Of a stretch of 64,000 bases of DNA, positions 8,247 to 17,142 are shown one piece after another; positions within the stretch are counted from its first letter, which is position 1; every line of letters begins with the position of its first letter. Both the position numbers and the translations under genes were made by a program. The DNA is from 62-47 sp044463945 (GTDB lineage Bacteria; Pseudomonadota; Alphaproteobacteria; Rhizobiales; Xanthobacteraceae): NCBI GenBank assembly GCA_044463945.1, contig JBIQLW010000005.1:1-64000 (forward strand). The letters are read 5' to 3'. Under the pieces are notes generated by a model, which was not told the origin of the DNA, ran no database searches, and saw only the letters and a program-made list of their open reading frames with translations.

Positions 8247-9882
8247 AGAAAACGCGTCAAAACAAGAAGCTGGAGCCCCATTCCGATTCTATCGGAACGG
8301 AAATGGCTCCAGCGGCGCACCGGCTGACGGCGCGCCTTGCATCGTCGTCGCCAAGGATCACAACGCGGTGGTGGTGGCGGCGCTCGACGATGCCGCGGCG
8401 CGGCTCGGCCTTGAACCCGGCACGACGCTGGCGAGCGCGCGGGCGGTGTGTCCGGACATCGCGGTGTTCGAGGCCGACGACGCGGCCGACGCGGCGGCGC
8501 TGGAAGCGGTCGCCGACTGGTGCGACCGCTTCACGCCGCTGGTGGCGCTCGATCCGCCGCACGGCCTCTCGCTCGACATCAGCGGCTGCGCGCACCTGTT
8601 CGGCGGCGAGGCCGCCATGCTGGAGACGATCTGCCGCGCCTTGCGGCGGCAGGGTTTCGTGGTCAGCGCAGGCGTCGCCGGCACCGCGACTTGCGCGCGG
8701 GCGCTGACGCGCCATCGCTCCGGCTGCATCGTGCCGGAGGGCGGGGAGGCCGCCGCCGTCGCAACGCTGCCGGTGTTCACGCTCGGTGCCGACGACGCGA
8801 TCACGCGCGGCCTGCGCCGCGCCGGGCTCAAGACCATCGGCGACGTCGCCGCGCGCGGCCGTCACGAGATCGCCGCGCGGTTCGGCGCGGATTTCGTGGC
8901 ATTGCTGGAACAGGCGCTGGGCCAGCGCGACGCGCCGATCTCGCCGCGCAAAGTCCTGCCGGACTACATCGCCGAGCGGCGCTTCGCCGATCCGGTCGCG
9001 ACCGATACCGCGATCGCGGCGACGCTCTCGACCCTGGCGCGCACGCTGACCGAGAGCATGGGCCGCGACGGCAAGGGCGCGCGACGGCTGGAAGCCGCCT
9101 TTTTCCGCACCGACGGCGCGGTGCGGACCATCGGCATCGACACCGGGCTTGCGGTGACGCGGGTCGATATCGTCGATCGCCTGTTCCGTGAACGGCTCGA
9201 CGCGCTGGCCGATCCGCTCGATCCCGGCTTCGGCTTCGACCTGATCCGGCTCGCGGCGAGCCGCACCGACGACGTGGTGCAGGCGCAGCGCGACCTCGAC
9301 CCGCACGTCCACGACAGCGACGCGGTGGCGGCGCTGATCGACCGCCTCGCGGCGCGGATCGGCGGCCATCGCATCGTCGTGCATCTGCCGCAGGACACGC
9401 ACATTCCTGAGCGCGCCATGCGGGCGGTACCGGCGCAGCGGCATCTCGCCACGGCGGCGGTCGCGGCATGGCCGGCGCGTGTCGCCGGCGAGCCGCCGCT
9501 GCGGCCGCTGCGCCTGTTCGCACCGCCGGAATCGATCGAGGTGACGGCGGATTTCCCGCACGGCCCACCGGCGGCGTTCCGCTGGCGGCGCGGTTTCCAT
9601 CGCATCGCGCTGGTCGAGGGGCCTGAGCGCATCGCTGCGGAATGGTGGCGGTCGGAGCGCTCGCAACATCCGGTGTCGCCCGAGCCGGTGGATGACGATT
9701 TCGCGCGACTGCATCCGCCGCAGGGCGAGATCGCGGCGAAGCGGATCGATCCCGCCATGCTGACGCGTGATTATTTTCGCGCGGAGGACTGCGACGGCGC
9801 GCGCTTCTGGCTCTACCGCGAAGGCGTCCACGAGCGCGAGGTCACGACCTTCCGCTGGTTCCTGCACGGGCTGTTCGCATGA
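8101..9882 (+). CDS. imuB: ImuB, Y-family polymerase-like mutasome protein with in-frame repeat insertion
   Basis: A 593-residue ImuB, a catalytically inactive Y-family polymerase relative that links DnaE2 to the beta clamp. The N-terminus RRRILGLWLPRLPTDRI and later AALDDAAARLGLEPG, FTPLVALDPPHGLSLDISGC and helix-hairpin-helix segments (AGLKTIGDVAARG) fit. Between the first two segments, about residues 37-70, lies foreign sequence encoded by the palindromic element at 8209-8312, read without a stop. Start ATG 8101 is likely; GTG codons at 8116 and 8131 are alternatives. The stop overlaps the dnaE2 start by 4 bases (ATGA). Whether the inserted loop is tolerated is unknown. Confidence 0.88.
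   Translation: MSAFSVTPRSVTRRRILGLWLPRLPTDRIKRQLSRTRAFSSEVDTGSREENASKQEAGAPFRFYRNGNGSSGAPADGAPCIVVAKDHNAVVVAALDDAAARLGLEPGTTLASARAVCPDIAVFEADDAADAAALEAVADWCDRFTPLVALDPPHGLSLDISGCAHLFGGEAAMLETICRALRRQGFVVSAGVAGTATCARALTRHRSGCIVPEGGEAAAVATLPVFTLGADDAITRGLRRAGLKTIGDVAARGRHEIAARFGADFVALLEQALGQRDAPISPRKVLPDYIAERRFADPVATDTAIAATLSTLARTLTESMGRDGKGARRLEAAFFRTDGAVRTIGIDTGLAVTRVDIVDRLFRERLDALADPLDPGFGFDLIRLAASRTDDVVQAQRDLDPHVHDSDAVAALIDRLAARIGGHRIVVHLPQDTHIPERAMRAVPAQRHLATAAVAAWPARVAGEPPLRPLRLFAPPESIEVTADFPHGPPAAFRWRRGFHRIALVEGPERIAAEWWRSERSQHPVSPEPVDDDFARLHPPQGEIAAKRIDPAMLTRDYFRAEDCDGARFWLYREGVHEREVTTFRWFLHGLFA
8209..8312. repeat. Palindromic element inserted in frame in imuB
   Basis: The element starts AGAGCGTTTTCGAGCG. 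It contains GCGTTTTC pairing with GAAAACGC (8247-8254). It ends with CTGGAGCC (8270-8277) pairing with GGCTCCAG (8305-8312) around an inner CCGATTCTATCGG stem. I recognise this roughly 100-bp sequence type as a common intergenic repeat of Bradyrhizobium-like genomes. Here it lies in imuB codons 37-70 and supplies the imuA stop codon. Confidence 0.8.
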
Positions 9883-12800
9883 CGACCGCTTATGCCGAAA
9901 TCGGAATCACCACCAATTTCTCGTTCCTGCACGGCGCGTCGCACCCGCAGGACTACGTGCATCAGGCGAGCGAATTGCGACTCCCGGCCATCGGCATCGC
10001 CGACCGCAACACGCTGGCCGGCGTGGTGCGCGCCTTCAGCGAACTGACCAATGACGAGATCAGGCATAAGCCGAGGCTGGTGATTGGCGCGCGGCTGGTG
10101 TTCATCGACGGCACGCCCGATATCCTTGTCTATCCGCGCGATCGAGACGCCTATGGCCGCTTGTGCCGGTTGCTGACGCGCGGCAAGCGCGCCGCCGACA
10201 AGGGCGATTGCCGCCTCACGTGCGACGATCTTGTGGAGTTTTCCGAAGGCCAGTTGCTGGTGATGGCGCTGCCGCATCGCTTCGAGACGGTGGCCGCCCT
10301 CGACACGCTGGACCGCTTGCGTAAGGGGGGCGACGGCGATGTCTGGCTCGCGGCGAGCCTGCTCTATCGCGGCGACGATGCGCGCAGGCTGGCACGCCTG
10401 CAACGCATCGCAACGACGGCGGGCGCGCCGCTGCTGGCGACCAACGAGGTGCTGTATCATCACCCCGAACGCCGCGCCTTACAGGACATCCTGACCTGCA
10501 TCCGCGAGAAAACCACCCTCGACAAGGCGGGCCGAAAACTGGAGGCCAATGCCGAGCGGCATCTCAAACCGGCGGCGGAGATGGCACGGCTGTTCCGCGC
10601 GGCGCCGGAAGCGATCACTGAGACCATGCGCTTCGTCGATCGCATTGCCTTCTCGCTCGATCAACTCAAATACAGCTATCCCGACGAGCCGGTGCCGCCC
10701 GGCAAGACCGCGCAGCGCCATCTGGAAGACCTGACATGGGCCGGCGCGCACCGGCATTTCCCGGTCCGCATCCCGCCGAAGACACGGAAGACCTTGCACA
10801 AGGAGTTACGGCTGATCCGCAAGCTGCGCTACGCGCATTACTTCCTCACCGTCCACGACATCGTGCGATGGGCAAGGGGCCAGAACATCCTGTGCCAGGG
10901 GCGCGGCTCGGCCGCCAATTCCGCGGTGTGCTACGTGCTCGGCATCACTTCGGTCAATCCGGCGGAAATCGATCTGCTGTTCGAGCGCTTCATCTCCAAG
11001 GAGCGGCTGGAGCCGCCCGACATCGACGTCGATTTCGAGCACACCCGTCGCGAGGAGGTGATGCAATATGTCTATCGCCGCTACGGCCGCGATCGCGCCG
11101 CGATCATCGCCACCGTCATTCATTACCGGCCGCGCAGCGCCATACGCGATGTCGGCAAGGTGCTGGGACTGACCGAGGACGTTACTGCCGCGCTGGCCGA
11201 TACCGTGTGGGGCCACCATGGCGACGGCCTCGACGGCAAGCAGGTGCGGCAGGCCGGGCTCGATCCCGGCAACCCGACGGTGGCGCGCGCGGTCGGGTTC
11301 GCGACGCAACTGATCGGCTTTCCGCGCCATCTGTCGCAGCACGTCGGCGGCTATGTGCTGACCCAGGACCGGCTCGACACCTATGTGCCGATCGGCAACG
11401 CCGCGATGGACAACCGCACCTTCATCGAATGGGACAAGGACGACGTCGATGCGCTGCGGATGATGAAGGTCGATGTGCTGGCGCTGGGGATGCTGACCTG
11501 CATCCGCAAGTGCTTCGACCTTATCGCGCAACACAAGGGCGAGCGGTGGGAGCTTGCCAGCGTTCCGCGCCGGCGGCCCGAGGTTTACGACATGCTGTGC
11601 GAAGGCGAATCCCTCGGCGTGTTCCAGGTCGAGAGCCGAGCGCAGATGAACATGCTGCCGCGCCTGAAGCCGCGCGAGTTCTACGATCTCGTCATCGAGG
11701 TCGCCATTGTGCGGCCGGGGCCGATCCAGGGCGACATGGTTCACCCTTATTTGCGGCGGCGGAAGATGCGGCCCGAGGATATCGAATATCCTTATCCGAA
11801 GGGCGGCAACAGGGATGAGTTGCGGGCCATCCTGAAGCGCACGCTCGGCGTGCCGCTATTTCAGGAGCAGGCGATGCGCATCGCCATCGAGGCGGCGAAG
11901 TTCACGCCGGAGGAAGCCAACGGCCTGCGCCGCGCCATGGCGACCTTCCGTCACAACGGGACCATTCACACGTTCGAGGAGAAGATGGTCGGCAGCATGG
12001 TCGAGCGCGGCTACGATCGGGTGTTTGCGGAAAACTGCTTCAACCAGATCAAGGGATTTGGCGAATACGGCTTTCCGGAAAGCCACGCCGCCGCCTTCGC
12101 GCAGCTTGTCTATGTCTCGTCGTGGCTGAAGCGCTTTCATCCGGATGCGTTCTGTTGCGGGCTGCTCAATTCGCAGCCGATGGGATTCTACGCGCCGGCG
12201 CAGATCGTCGGCGACGCGCGCAAGAACGGCGTGACGGTGTGGCCGGTCGATGTGTCGCACAGCTTCAGTCAGAACACGCTGGAGGAACGATGCGGCGCGC
12301 ACCACGCGGTTCGCCTCGGCTTCCGCCAGATCGACGGGTTCAAATGGGTCGATCCGGATGAGGAGCGGATCAAGCGGCAGACGAGTGATGACACGTTGTT
12401 TGATGATGTGTTGTTCCCTCCCCCCTTGTGGGGGAGGGTCAGGGAGGAGGGTATCGCAGGCACTGAGCCTGAAACTCACCCCCCTCTCCACCTCTCCCCC
12501 ACAAGGGGGGAGAGAGCAGGCCGCGCGCGGATCGAGGCTCCGTTAAACGCGACATGTGAACAATCAGATTCATCGCCGATGAATGACGACGATTGGGGCG
12601 CGCGCATCGTCGCCGCGCGCGAACGGCGGCGGTTTGCCTCATTGGAGGATTTCGCGCGCGCGACGCGGCTGCCGAAACGCGCGCTGGTGCTGTTGGCGGA
12701 CGCCGATGCGTTCCGCTCGCTCGGGCTCGACCGCCGCGCCGCGCTGTGGGCGGTGCGCCGCCTGCCGGACGACGAGCCGCTGCCGCTGTTTCAGGCGGCG

Positions 12801-13403
12801 CTGGCGCGCGAGCACCCGGACGAGGGCGCGCCGCCGCTGCCGGAGATGCCGTTGCCGGAGCAGGTGGTGGCGGATTATCAGACCGTGCGGCTGTCGCTGA
12901 AAGGTCATCCCATGCAGTTTCTGCGCGAAGGATTGGCGGCGGAAGGCGTCGTGACCTGTGGCGAAACCGCCAACGCACGCAACGGCCGTCGCGTCCGCTG
13001 CGCCGGCGTGGTGCTGGTGCGGCAGCGGCCGGGCAGCGCCAAGGGCGTGGTGTTCATGACGCTGGAGGACGAAACCGGCATCGCCAACATCGTGGTGTGG
13101 CCGCAGGTGATGGCGCAATTTCGCAAGGAGGTGATGGGCGCGCGGCTGGTGCTGGTCGAAGGCCGCATCCAGAGCAGCCCCGAGAAGGTTGTGCATCTTG
13201 TCGCCGATCGCCTGATCGATCGCTCATACGATCTGATCGGGCTCGCCAACGACGCGCTGGTGCAAAAGCGCGTCCTGCCCGGCGGGGCCGTTGCAGTCGA
13301 GCCGCTCAACGACGACCGCCGCGATCATCTCGACAGTCCGGCGCAACGGCCGCGCCATCCGCGCAACGTCCGCATCCTGCCGCGCTCGCGCGATTTCCAT
13401 TGA
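9879..13403 (+). CDS. dnaE2: Error-prone DNA polymerase DnaE2 with in-frame repeat insertion
   Basis: A 1174-residue C-family polymerase for SOS mutagenesis and damage bypass. An N-terminal PHP domain begins EIGITTNFSFLHGASHP. The catalytic PPDIDVDF motif is near residue 380, and QGRGSAANSAVCYVLGI precedes it. Helix-hairpin-helix and OB-fold regions follow near the C-terminus (VRCAGVVLVRQRPGSAKG). Around residues 846-879 the protein has a Pro/Gly-rich stretch (FPPPLWGRVREEG and on) encoded by the palindromic element at 12414-12516. It lies between RQIDGFKWVDPDEERIK and DDWGARIVAARERRRF, which are normally separated by a short linker. The gene is the last of the imuA-imuB-dnaE2 operon under the LexA box. 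Confidence 0.93.
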   Translation: MTTAYAEIGITTNFSFLHGASHPQDYVHQASELRLPAIGIADRNTLAGVVRAFSELTNDEIRHKPRLVIGARLVFIDGTPDILVYPRDRDAYGRLCRLLTRGKRAADKGDCRLTCDDLVEFSEGQLLVMALPHRFETVAALDTLDRLRKGGDGDVWLAASLLYRGDDARRLARLQRIATTAGAPLLATNEVLYHHPERRALQDILTCIREKTTLDKAGRKLEANAERHLKPAAEMARLFRAAPEAITETMRFVDRIAFSLDQLKYSYPDEPVPPGKTAQRHLEDLTWAGAHRHFPVRIPPKTRKTLHKELRLIRKLRYAHYFLTVHDIVRWARGQNILCQGRGSAANSAVCYVLGITSVNPAEIDLLFERFISKERLEPPDIDVDFEHTRREEVMQYVYRRYGRDRAAIIATVIHYRPRSAIRDVGKVLGLTEDVTAALADTVWGHHGDGLDGKQVRQAGLDPGNPTVARAVGFATQLIGFPRHLSQHVGGYVLTQDRLDTYVPIGNAAMDNRTFIEWDKDDVDALRMMKVDVLALGMLTCIRKCFDLIAQHKGERWELASVPRRRPEVYDMLCEGESLGVFQVESRAQMNMLPRLKPREFYDLVIEVAIVRPGPIQGDMVHPYLRRRKMRPEDIEYPYPKGGNRDELRAILKRTLGVPLFQEQAMRIAIEAAKFTPEEANGLRRAMATFRHNGTIHTFEEKMVGSMVERGYDRVFAENCFNQIKGFGEYGFPESHAAAFAQLVYVSSWLKRFHPDAFCCGLLNSQPMGFYAPAQIVGDARKNGVTVWPVDVSHSFSQNTLEERCGAHHAVRLGFRQIDGFKWVDPDEERIKRQTSDDTLFDDVLFPPPLWGRVREEGIAGTEPETHPPLHLSPTRGERAGRARIEAPLNATCEQSDSSPMNDDDWGARIVAARERRRFASLEDFARATRLPKRALVLLADADAFRSLGLDRRAALWAVRRLPDDEPLPLFQAALAREHPDEGAPPLPEMPLPEQVVADYQTVRLSLKGHPMQFLREGLAAEGVVTCGETANARNGRRVRCAGVVLVRQRPGSAKGVVFMTLEDETGIANIVVWPQVMAQFRKEVMGARLVLVEGRIQSSPEKVVHLVADRLIDRSYDLIGLANDALVQKRVLPGGAVAVEPLNDDRRDHLDSPAQRPRHPRNVRILPRSRDFH
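12414..12516. repeat. Palindromic element inserted in frame in dnaE2
   Basis: CCCTCCCCCCTTGTGGGGGAGGG at the left is itself a hairpin. A segment reading CTCTCCCCCACAAGGGGGGAGAG at the right is its approximate reverse complement, so the roughly 100 bases form nested inverted repeats. A related CCCTCCCCCGCTTGCGGGGGAGGG hairpin stands in the intergenic region just after dnaE2 (13797-13819). The element is translated in frame. Confidence 0.8.
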
Positions 13404-13933
13404 GGACCCGAGCTGACTGGGAATTTGCCTTTATCCGGTAGATACGCAGCACCAAAATCGTCATGCTCCGCGAAGGCGGAGCATCCAGTATTCCGTATCG
13501 AATCGGATTCCTCTCGCCCCTGCCGGCAGTACTGGATCCTCCGCCTTCGCGGACGATGACGCCTCGTTTTCGGGCAGGCTTCGAGGTGCGAGCGACGTAT
13601 CCGCGAGCCCTGAAGTATCGTCGCCCAAAAACGCCCGTGTCCCGGATGCGATGCGGTGCAAGCGTGAGCGCCGTGCCGCTTCGCTGATCCGGGACCGTCG
13701 TGGGTGACGCCGTTTGATACGGTCCTGGTTCAGCGGCGCGGCGTTGCACGCCGCACCGCGCCCGGGACACGGCAATCCATCCCCCTTACTTTTATCCCTC
13801 CCCCGCTTGCGGGGGAGGGTAGGGTGGGGCGGCGATGCGCGACTTTGCGCCCCGCAAGAGCTTCGGCCCCGCAGGCCGATCAAGTCCGCACAGGACGATG
13901 AACCGTTCCCGTCCCGTCAAAAACGGAAACGCC
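13404..13933. repeat. Intergenic repeat cluster: family A, family B and GC-hairpin elements
   Basis: These 530 gene-free bases between the convergent dnaE2 and crotonase genes hold three elements. Family A copy 4 is at 13460-13560 (GTCAT...ATGAC; left stem TGCTCCGC/GCGGAGCA). A family B element at 13634-13773 has ends CCGTGTCCCGG and CCGGGACACGG. A hairpin CCCTCCCCCGC/GCGGGGGAGGG is at 13797-13819, related to the one inside dnaE2. No gene or promoter was recognised. The hairpins could serve as transcription barriers for both converging genes. Confidence 0.75.
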
Positions 13934-14713
13934 CTACCTGTTCTTGTTGTTCGGCTTGCGCTTCTCGATGAAGGCGGCCATGCCCTCGGCGCGGTCTTCC
14001 AGCGCGAAGGTCGAGCGGAACAGGTCGCGCTCGACGTTCATGCCCTCGGCCAGTGTCGTCTCGAACGCGCGGTTGACCGCGCGCTTGGCGATCTCGGCCG
14101 CGGGGCGCGACATCGAGGCGATCTTCTCGGCGGCGGTGAGCGCCTCGTCCATCAGCTTGTCGGCGGGCACGATGCGGCTGACCAGCCCTGAGCGCTCGGC
14201 TTCGTTGACATCCATCATCCGCCCGGTGAGGCAGAGGTCCATCGCCTTGGCCTTGCCGACGGCGCGGGTGAGGCGTTGGGTGCCGCCGATGCCGGGAATA
14301 GTGCCGAGCGTGATTTCCGGCTGGCCGAACTTGGCGGTGTCGGCGGCGATGATGAAGTCGCACATCATTGCCAGTTCGCAGCCGCCGCCGAGCGCGTAGC
14401 CCGCCACCGCCGCGATGGTCGGCTTGCGACAGGTGGCGACGCGGTCGCCGCGGATCTGCGTAAAGTCCTCATTGAACATGTCGATGAAGCCCTTCGGCTG
14501 CATCTCCTTGATGTCGGCGCCGGCGGCGAAGGCTTTCTCGTTGCCGGTGATGACGATGCAGCCGATGGCGTCGTCGGCCTCGAAGGCGTCGATCGCGGCG
14601 GCGATCTCCCGGAACACGCCGAACGACAGCGCGTTCAGCATCTTCGGCCGGTTCAGGCGAAGAAGGCCGACTGCGCCTTTTGTCTCGACGATGATGTGTT
14701 CGAACGTGCTCAT
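13934..14713 (-). CDS. Enoyl-CoA hydratase (crotonase family)
   Basis: A 259-residue crotonase that would hydrate trans-2-enoyl-CoA in beta-oxidation. The oxyanion-hole segment AFAAGADIKEM is present. Both catalytic glutamates of classical enoyl-CoA hydratases are visible, in GGGCELAMMCD and PEITLGTIPGIGGTQRL. The C-terminus (GMAAFIEKRKPNNKNR) is typical. The ATG at 14713 begins MSTFEHIIVETKGAVG. It is monocistronic as far as can be seen. Unlike the damaged crotonase at 34406, this copy has all active-site residues and probably serves general fatty-acid degradation. Confidence 0.93.
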   Translation of the reverse strand: MSTFEHIIVETKGAVGLLRLNRPKMLNALSFGVFREIAAAIDAFEADDAIGCIVITGNEKAFAAGADIKEMQPKGFIDMFNEDFTQIRGDRVATCRKPTIAAVAGYALGGGCELAMMCDFIIAADTAKFGQPEITLGTIPGIGGTQRLTRAVGKAKAMDLCLTGRMMDVNEAERSGLVSRIVPADKLMDEALTAAEKIASMSRPAAEIAKRAVNRAFETTLAEGMNVERDLFRSTFALEDRAEGMAAFIEKRKPNNKNR

Positions 14714-14768
14714 GATCCACCCTGTCTTGTGCGGCTATATCTTTTCACGGTGACGCCCGGTCGCGGGC

Positions 14769-14785
14769 GCGGGCAATTTGCCCGC
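14769..14785. promoter_or_regulatory. Palindrome GCGGGCA-ATT-TGCCCGC upstream of crotonase
   Basis: A perfect 7+3+7 inverted repeat 56 bases upstream of the crotonase start codon. Its core, GGGCAATTTGCCC, recurs exactly at 18493-18505 upstream of the ECF sigma gene. This could be an operator for an unidentified regulator; no family assignment is possible. Confidence 0.35.
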
Positions 14786-14840
14786 AGTCAGCCCACGCCG
14801 CAAGAGCGGCGGCAACGGCGAAAATGCACAAGCGAGGATG

Positions 14841-14871
14841 AAAAAATGCCGCGCCGTGAACGGGCGCGGCA
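14841..14871 (-). terminator. Rho-independent terminator of the Ala/Pro-rich protein gene
   Basis: Read on the minus strand, a perfect 9-bp stem (TGCCGCGCC with GGCGCGGCA, 7-nt loop) is followed directly by six T residues. It begins 13 bases after the stop codon of the gene ending at 14884. Confidence 0.85.
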
Positions 14872-14883
14872 CCGATCTAGGGT

Positions 14884-15756
14884 TCAGGCGAACAGCATCC
14901 GCGCCGCCGAGGCCAGCGTCAGCAATCCGCCGAAGGCGATGAAGATCTTGCCGACAAAGGACGCCTGCGCCCAGCTTGAAGCGTCGCCGGTGGCGGCGGA
15001 TGCTGCCTGTCCGGTGGTGACCGAAGCTGCCGGATCGACCGTCGCCAGCGCCAGCGTCGGCGCGGGGGCAGGGGCGGCGGTGCCGGCCGCCGCGGTCGCG
15101 GCGCGGTCCACTTCGTTCAGTTCATCGGAGGCGACGACCTCGGTCCCGGTCTGGCCGGGCGCCGCCGGAGCGGCGGCCTCGGCGGTCGGCGCCGGCGCGG
15201 CGGAAGTGTCGGCCGGCATCGGTTGTGTTGCCGACGGCGGGGCCATCGTCGCGGGCATTCCCGTGGTCGCGGGATTGGGGTCGGGCCATTGCGCGCGGGC
15301 GTCGGCGACCGAGGCCGGTAGCGGCGTCGCGGCAGCAGCCGCAGCGCTCTTGCCGGAAGCCGCCGTGCTGTCGGTCTTGTCGGCATCGGCGGCGCGGGAG
15401 TCGGCGGCGGCCTCCCTGGCCTTGCTCTCCCTTTCCGCCGCAGCCTTGGCGGCGACACTGCGGGCGCGCCGGTGGGATCGCGACGTGCTGTGGCGGCGGC
15501 TGTGGCGCGACGCCTTGCGATATCTGTTGAGCACGATCGGCTTGCCGGCATCGGCGGTCGCCGGTTGCTCGGCGGCCGGTGCCGGCGCGGGCTTGACCCC
15601 GAACAGTTGTTGCAGCGCATTGGGCTGCTGCGCCGGCTGCGCGGCGGTCGTCGCCGCGGCACCGGTGGCCTCCTGAGCGTGCAGCGGCCCGATGCACCCG
15701 ATCCCGATTGTCGCTGCGACCATCAACGCCAAGCGCCCGCTGGCCTTGATTTGCAT
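14884..15756 (-). CDS. Ala/Pro-rich exported protein of unknown function
   Basis: A 290-residue low-complexity protein. Residues 1-28 form a signal peptide (positively charged MQIKASGR, hydrophobic core, cleavage near LHAQ). A basic His/Arg/Ser-rich patch lies around residues 80-105, then long Ala/Pro/Thr stretches. The last 30 residues look like a membrane helix (GKIFIAFGGLLTLASAARML). GGGGAG precedes ATG 15756. No enzymatic domain is recognisable. It may span the envelope, anchored at its C-terminus. It ends at a strong terminator and appears monocistronic. Confidence 0.75.
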   Translation of the reverse strand: MQIKASGRLALMVAATIGIGCIGPLHAQEATGAAATTAAQPAQQPNALQQLFGVKPAPAPAAEQPATADAGKPIVLNRYRKASRHSRRHSTSRSHRRARSVAAKAAAERESKAREAAADSRAADADKTDSTAASGKSAAAAAATPLPASVADARAQWPDPNPATTGMPATMAPPSATQPMPADTSAAPAPTAEAAAPAAPGQTGTEVVASDELNEVDRAATAAAGTAAPAPAPTLALATVDPAASVTTGQAASAATGDASSWAQASFVGKIFIAFGGLLTLASAARMLFA

Positions 15757-15946
15757 GGCAGTCTCCCCGTTATTTGGATTGGCCCGCCCCGATGCGCACA
15801 AAGCGCTCCCGCGTGACCATACCGGGGCGAAACAGGGGAATCTTTCGACACAATCCGCGGTCGCCGCCGGGTTCGTCCGGCGTGCGGTCCGCCTCTACCT
15901 GCGGATTCTCACGATTCCGTGATGACGGGCGCGGCCGGGGCGGCGC

Positions 15947-17059
15947 TCAGGGCCCGGGTTTCGGCGCGGCGGATTGCTGCATCTTATGGAAGCGGAGCAC
16001 CTGCTGGGCGGTCGAAAGGCGGAGCCGCTCGTAGGTCAGGCGGGTGTCCTCGATGTCGGTCGTCGAGATGTTGGCGAGCCGGTCGCGCATCGCGATGATG
16101 AGCTGCACGGTCGGCCACGATAACTCGCACACTTTGGCGAGGATCAGGATGCCCTCGGTGCGAGCATCGGCCATCATGGTTTCGGCGAGCGACACCGGCA
16201 CCTTGGCGAGGCAGGCCAGCGCCGCGTTGGTTTCGTCGAACTTGCCGGCGGCGGCGAACTTCGAGATCTCCGTTTCGTCGAGGCGGCCGTCGTCATGGAG
16301 CAGCTTGACCAGTCCGTGCGCCACGTCGGTGGCGGCGGCGATGGCTTCGGGCGCTTCGCACGCCTGCCGGCTGACCGCGGTCATCACCTCGGCGATATCG
16401 GCCGCGCGGTCCGGATGGGCTTCGGCCAGCCGTGCCCGCACCGAGGCCGACGCTCTGGCGACCAGCTTGAGGAAGTGGTGTCGCGGGATCGACGGCCGCG
16501 ACCCGAAGCAGACCGCGATGCTCTCGTCGCGCTCGGCATGGGCCAGCATCCCGCGATAGCCGTTCTCGGAGAACGTCGCGCCGGCGTTGCGCGCGGTGCT
16601 GCGGATCACCTCGTCGTCGCCGCGCGCGATCAGCACGTCGGTCACCGCACCGCTGAGGGTGCGGCGGCCGGAGATCGCCAGCAGGTGGGCCTGGCTCTTG
16701 GTGCGGGCGTTCTCGACCAGCATGTCGTCGGTCAGCCGCTCCGACTGCGTCAGCATGGGGGCCGCGACCTCGATCAGGTCGTCGAACGCCAGCGTCCGGG
16801 CAGTCTGCGGCGGCGCCTTGGCGACCGGCGCCAGCCGGGTCGAGAGCATGACCTTGGCGGATGTCTCGATATGCCGCATCAGGCAGCGGAAGACATCGTC
16901 GAACAACCCGATCTGCTCGTCGGAATAGTCGTCCGCCGCATGGAGAAACAGGTCGGTGACGCGGCGCAACGTCTCGACCCGCCGGGCGACCGTGCCGTGC
17001 GCCAGCGCGGCTTGCAGTTCATCCAGCAGATTGGCCTTGGGGGCTGACGTAAGACTCAT
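15947..17059 (-). CDS. DUF2336 domain-containing protein
   Basis: A 370-residue soluble helical protein matching the DUF2336 family common in Rhizobiales, whose function is unknown. The start MSLTSAPKANLLDELQAAL at 17059 is chosen because the upstream in-frame extension overlaps the end of the preceding gene and lacks family character. It lies downstream of the diguanylate cyclase on the same strand with an 83-base gap, so the two may be co-transcribed. A small palindrome (TGAATT-A-AATTCA, 17133-17145) overlaps the upstream gene's stop codon. Confidence 0.8.
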   Translation of the reverse strand: MSLTSAPKANLLDELQAALAHGTVARRVETLRRVTDLFLHAADDYSDEQIGLFDDVFRCLMRHIETSAKVMLSTRLAPVAKAPPQTARTLAFDDLIEVAAPMLTQSERLTDDMLVENARTKSQAHLLAISGRRTLSGAVTDVLIARGDDEVIRSTARNAGATFSENGYRGMLAHAERDESIAVCFGSRPSIPRHHFLKLVARASASVRARLAEAHPDRAADIAEVMTAVSRQACEAPEAIAAATDVAHGLVKLLHDDGRLDETEISKFAAAGKFDETNAALACLAKVPVSLAETMMADARTEGILILAKVCELSWPTVQLIIAMRDRLANISTTDIEDTRLTYERLRLSTAQQVLRFHKMQQSAAPKPGP

Positions 17060-17142
17060 GCGGGGCTCTATCCTGGAGCGGCTTTTTGCGTGAACGGCGG
17101 CGGGTTCTGCGCCTCCGGTGAAATGCGTCGCTTGAATTAAAT

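Noticed and set aside
13460..13830. Clusters of palindromes after dnaE2 as a CRISPR array.
   Set aside because: The elements are of different families with irregular spacing and no constant-length spacers.
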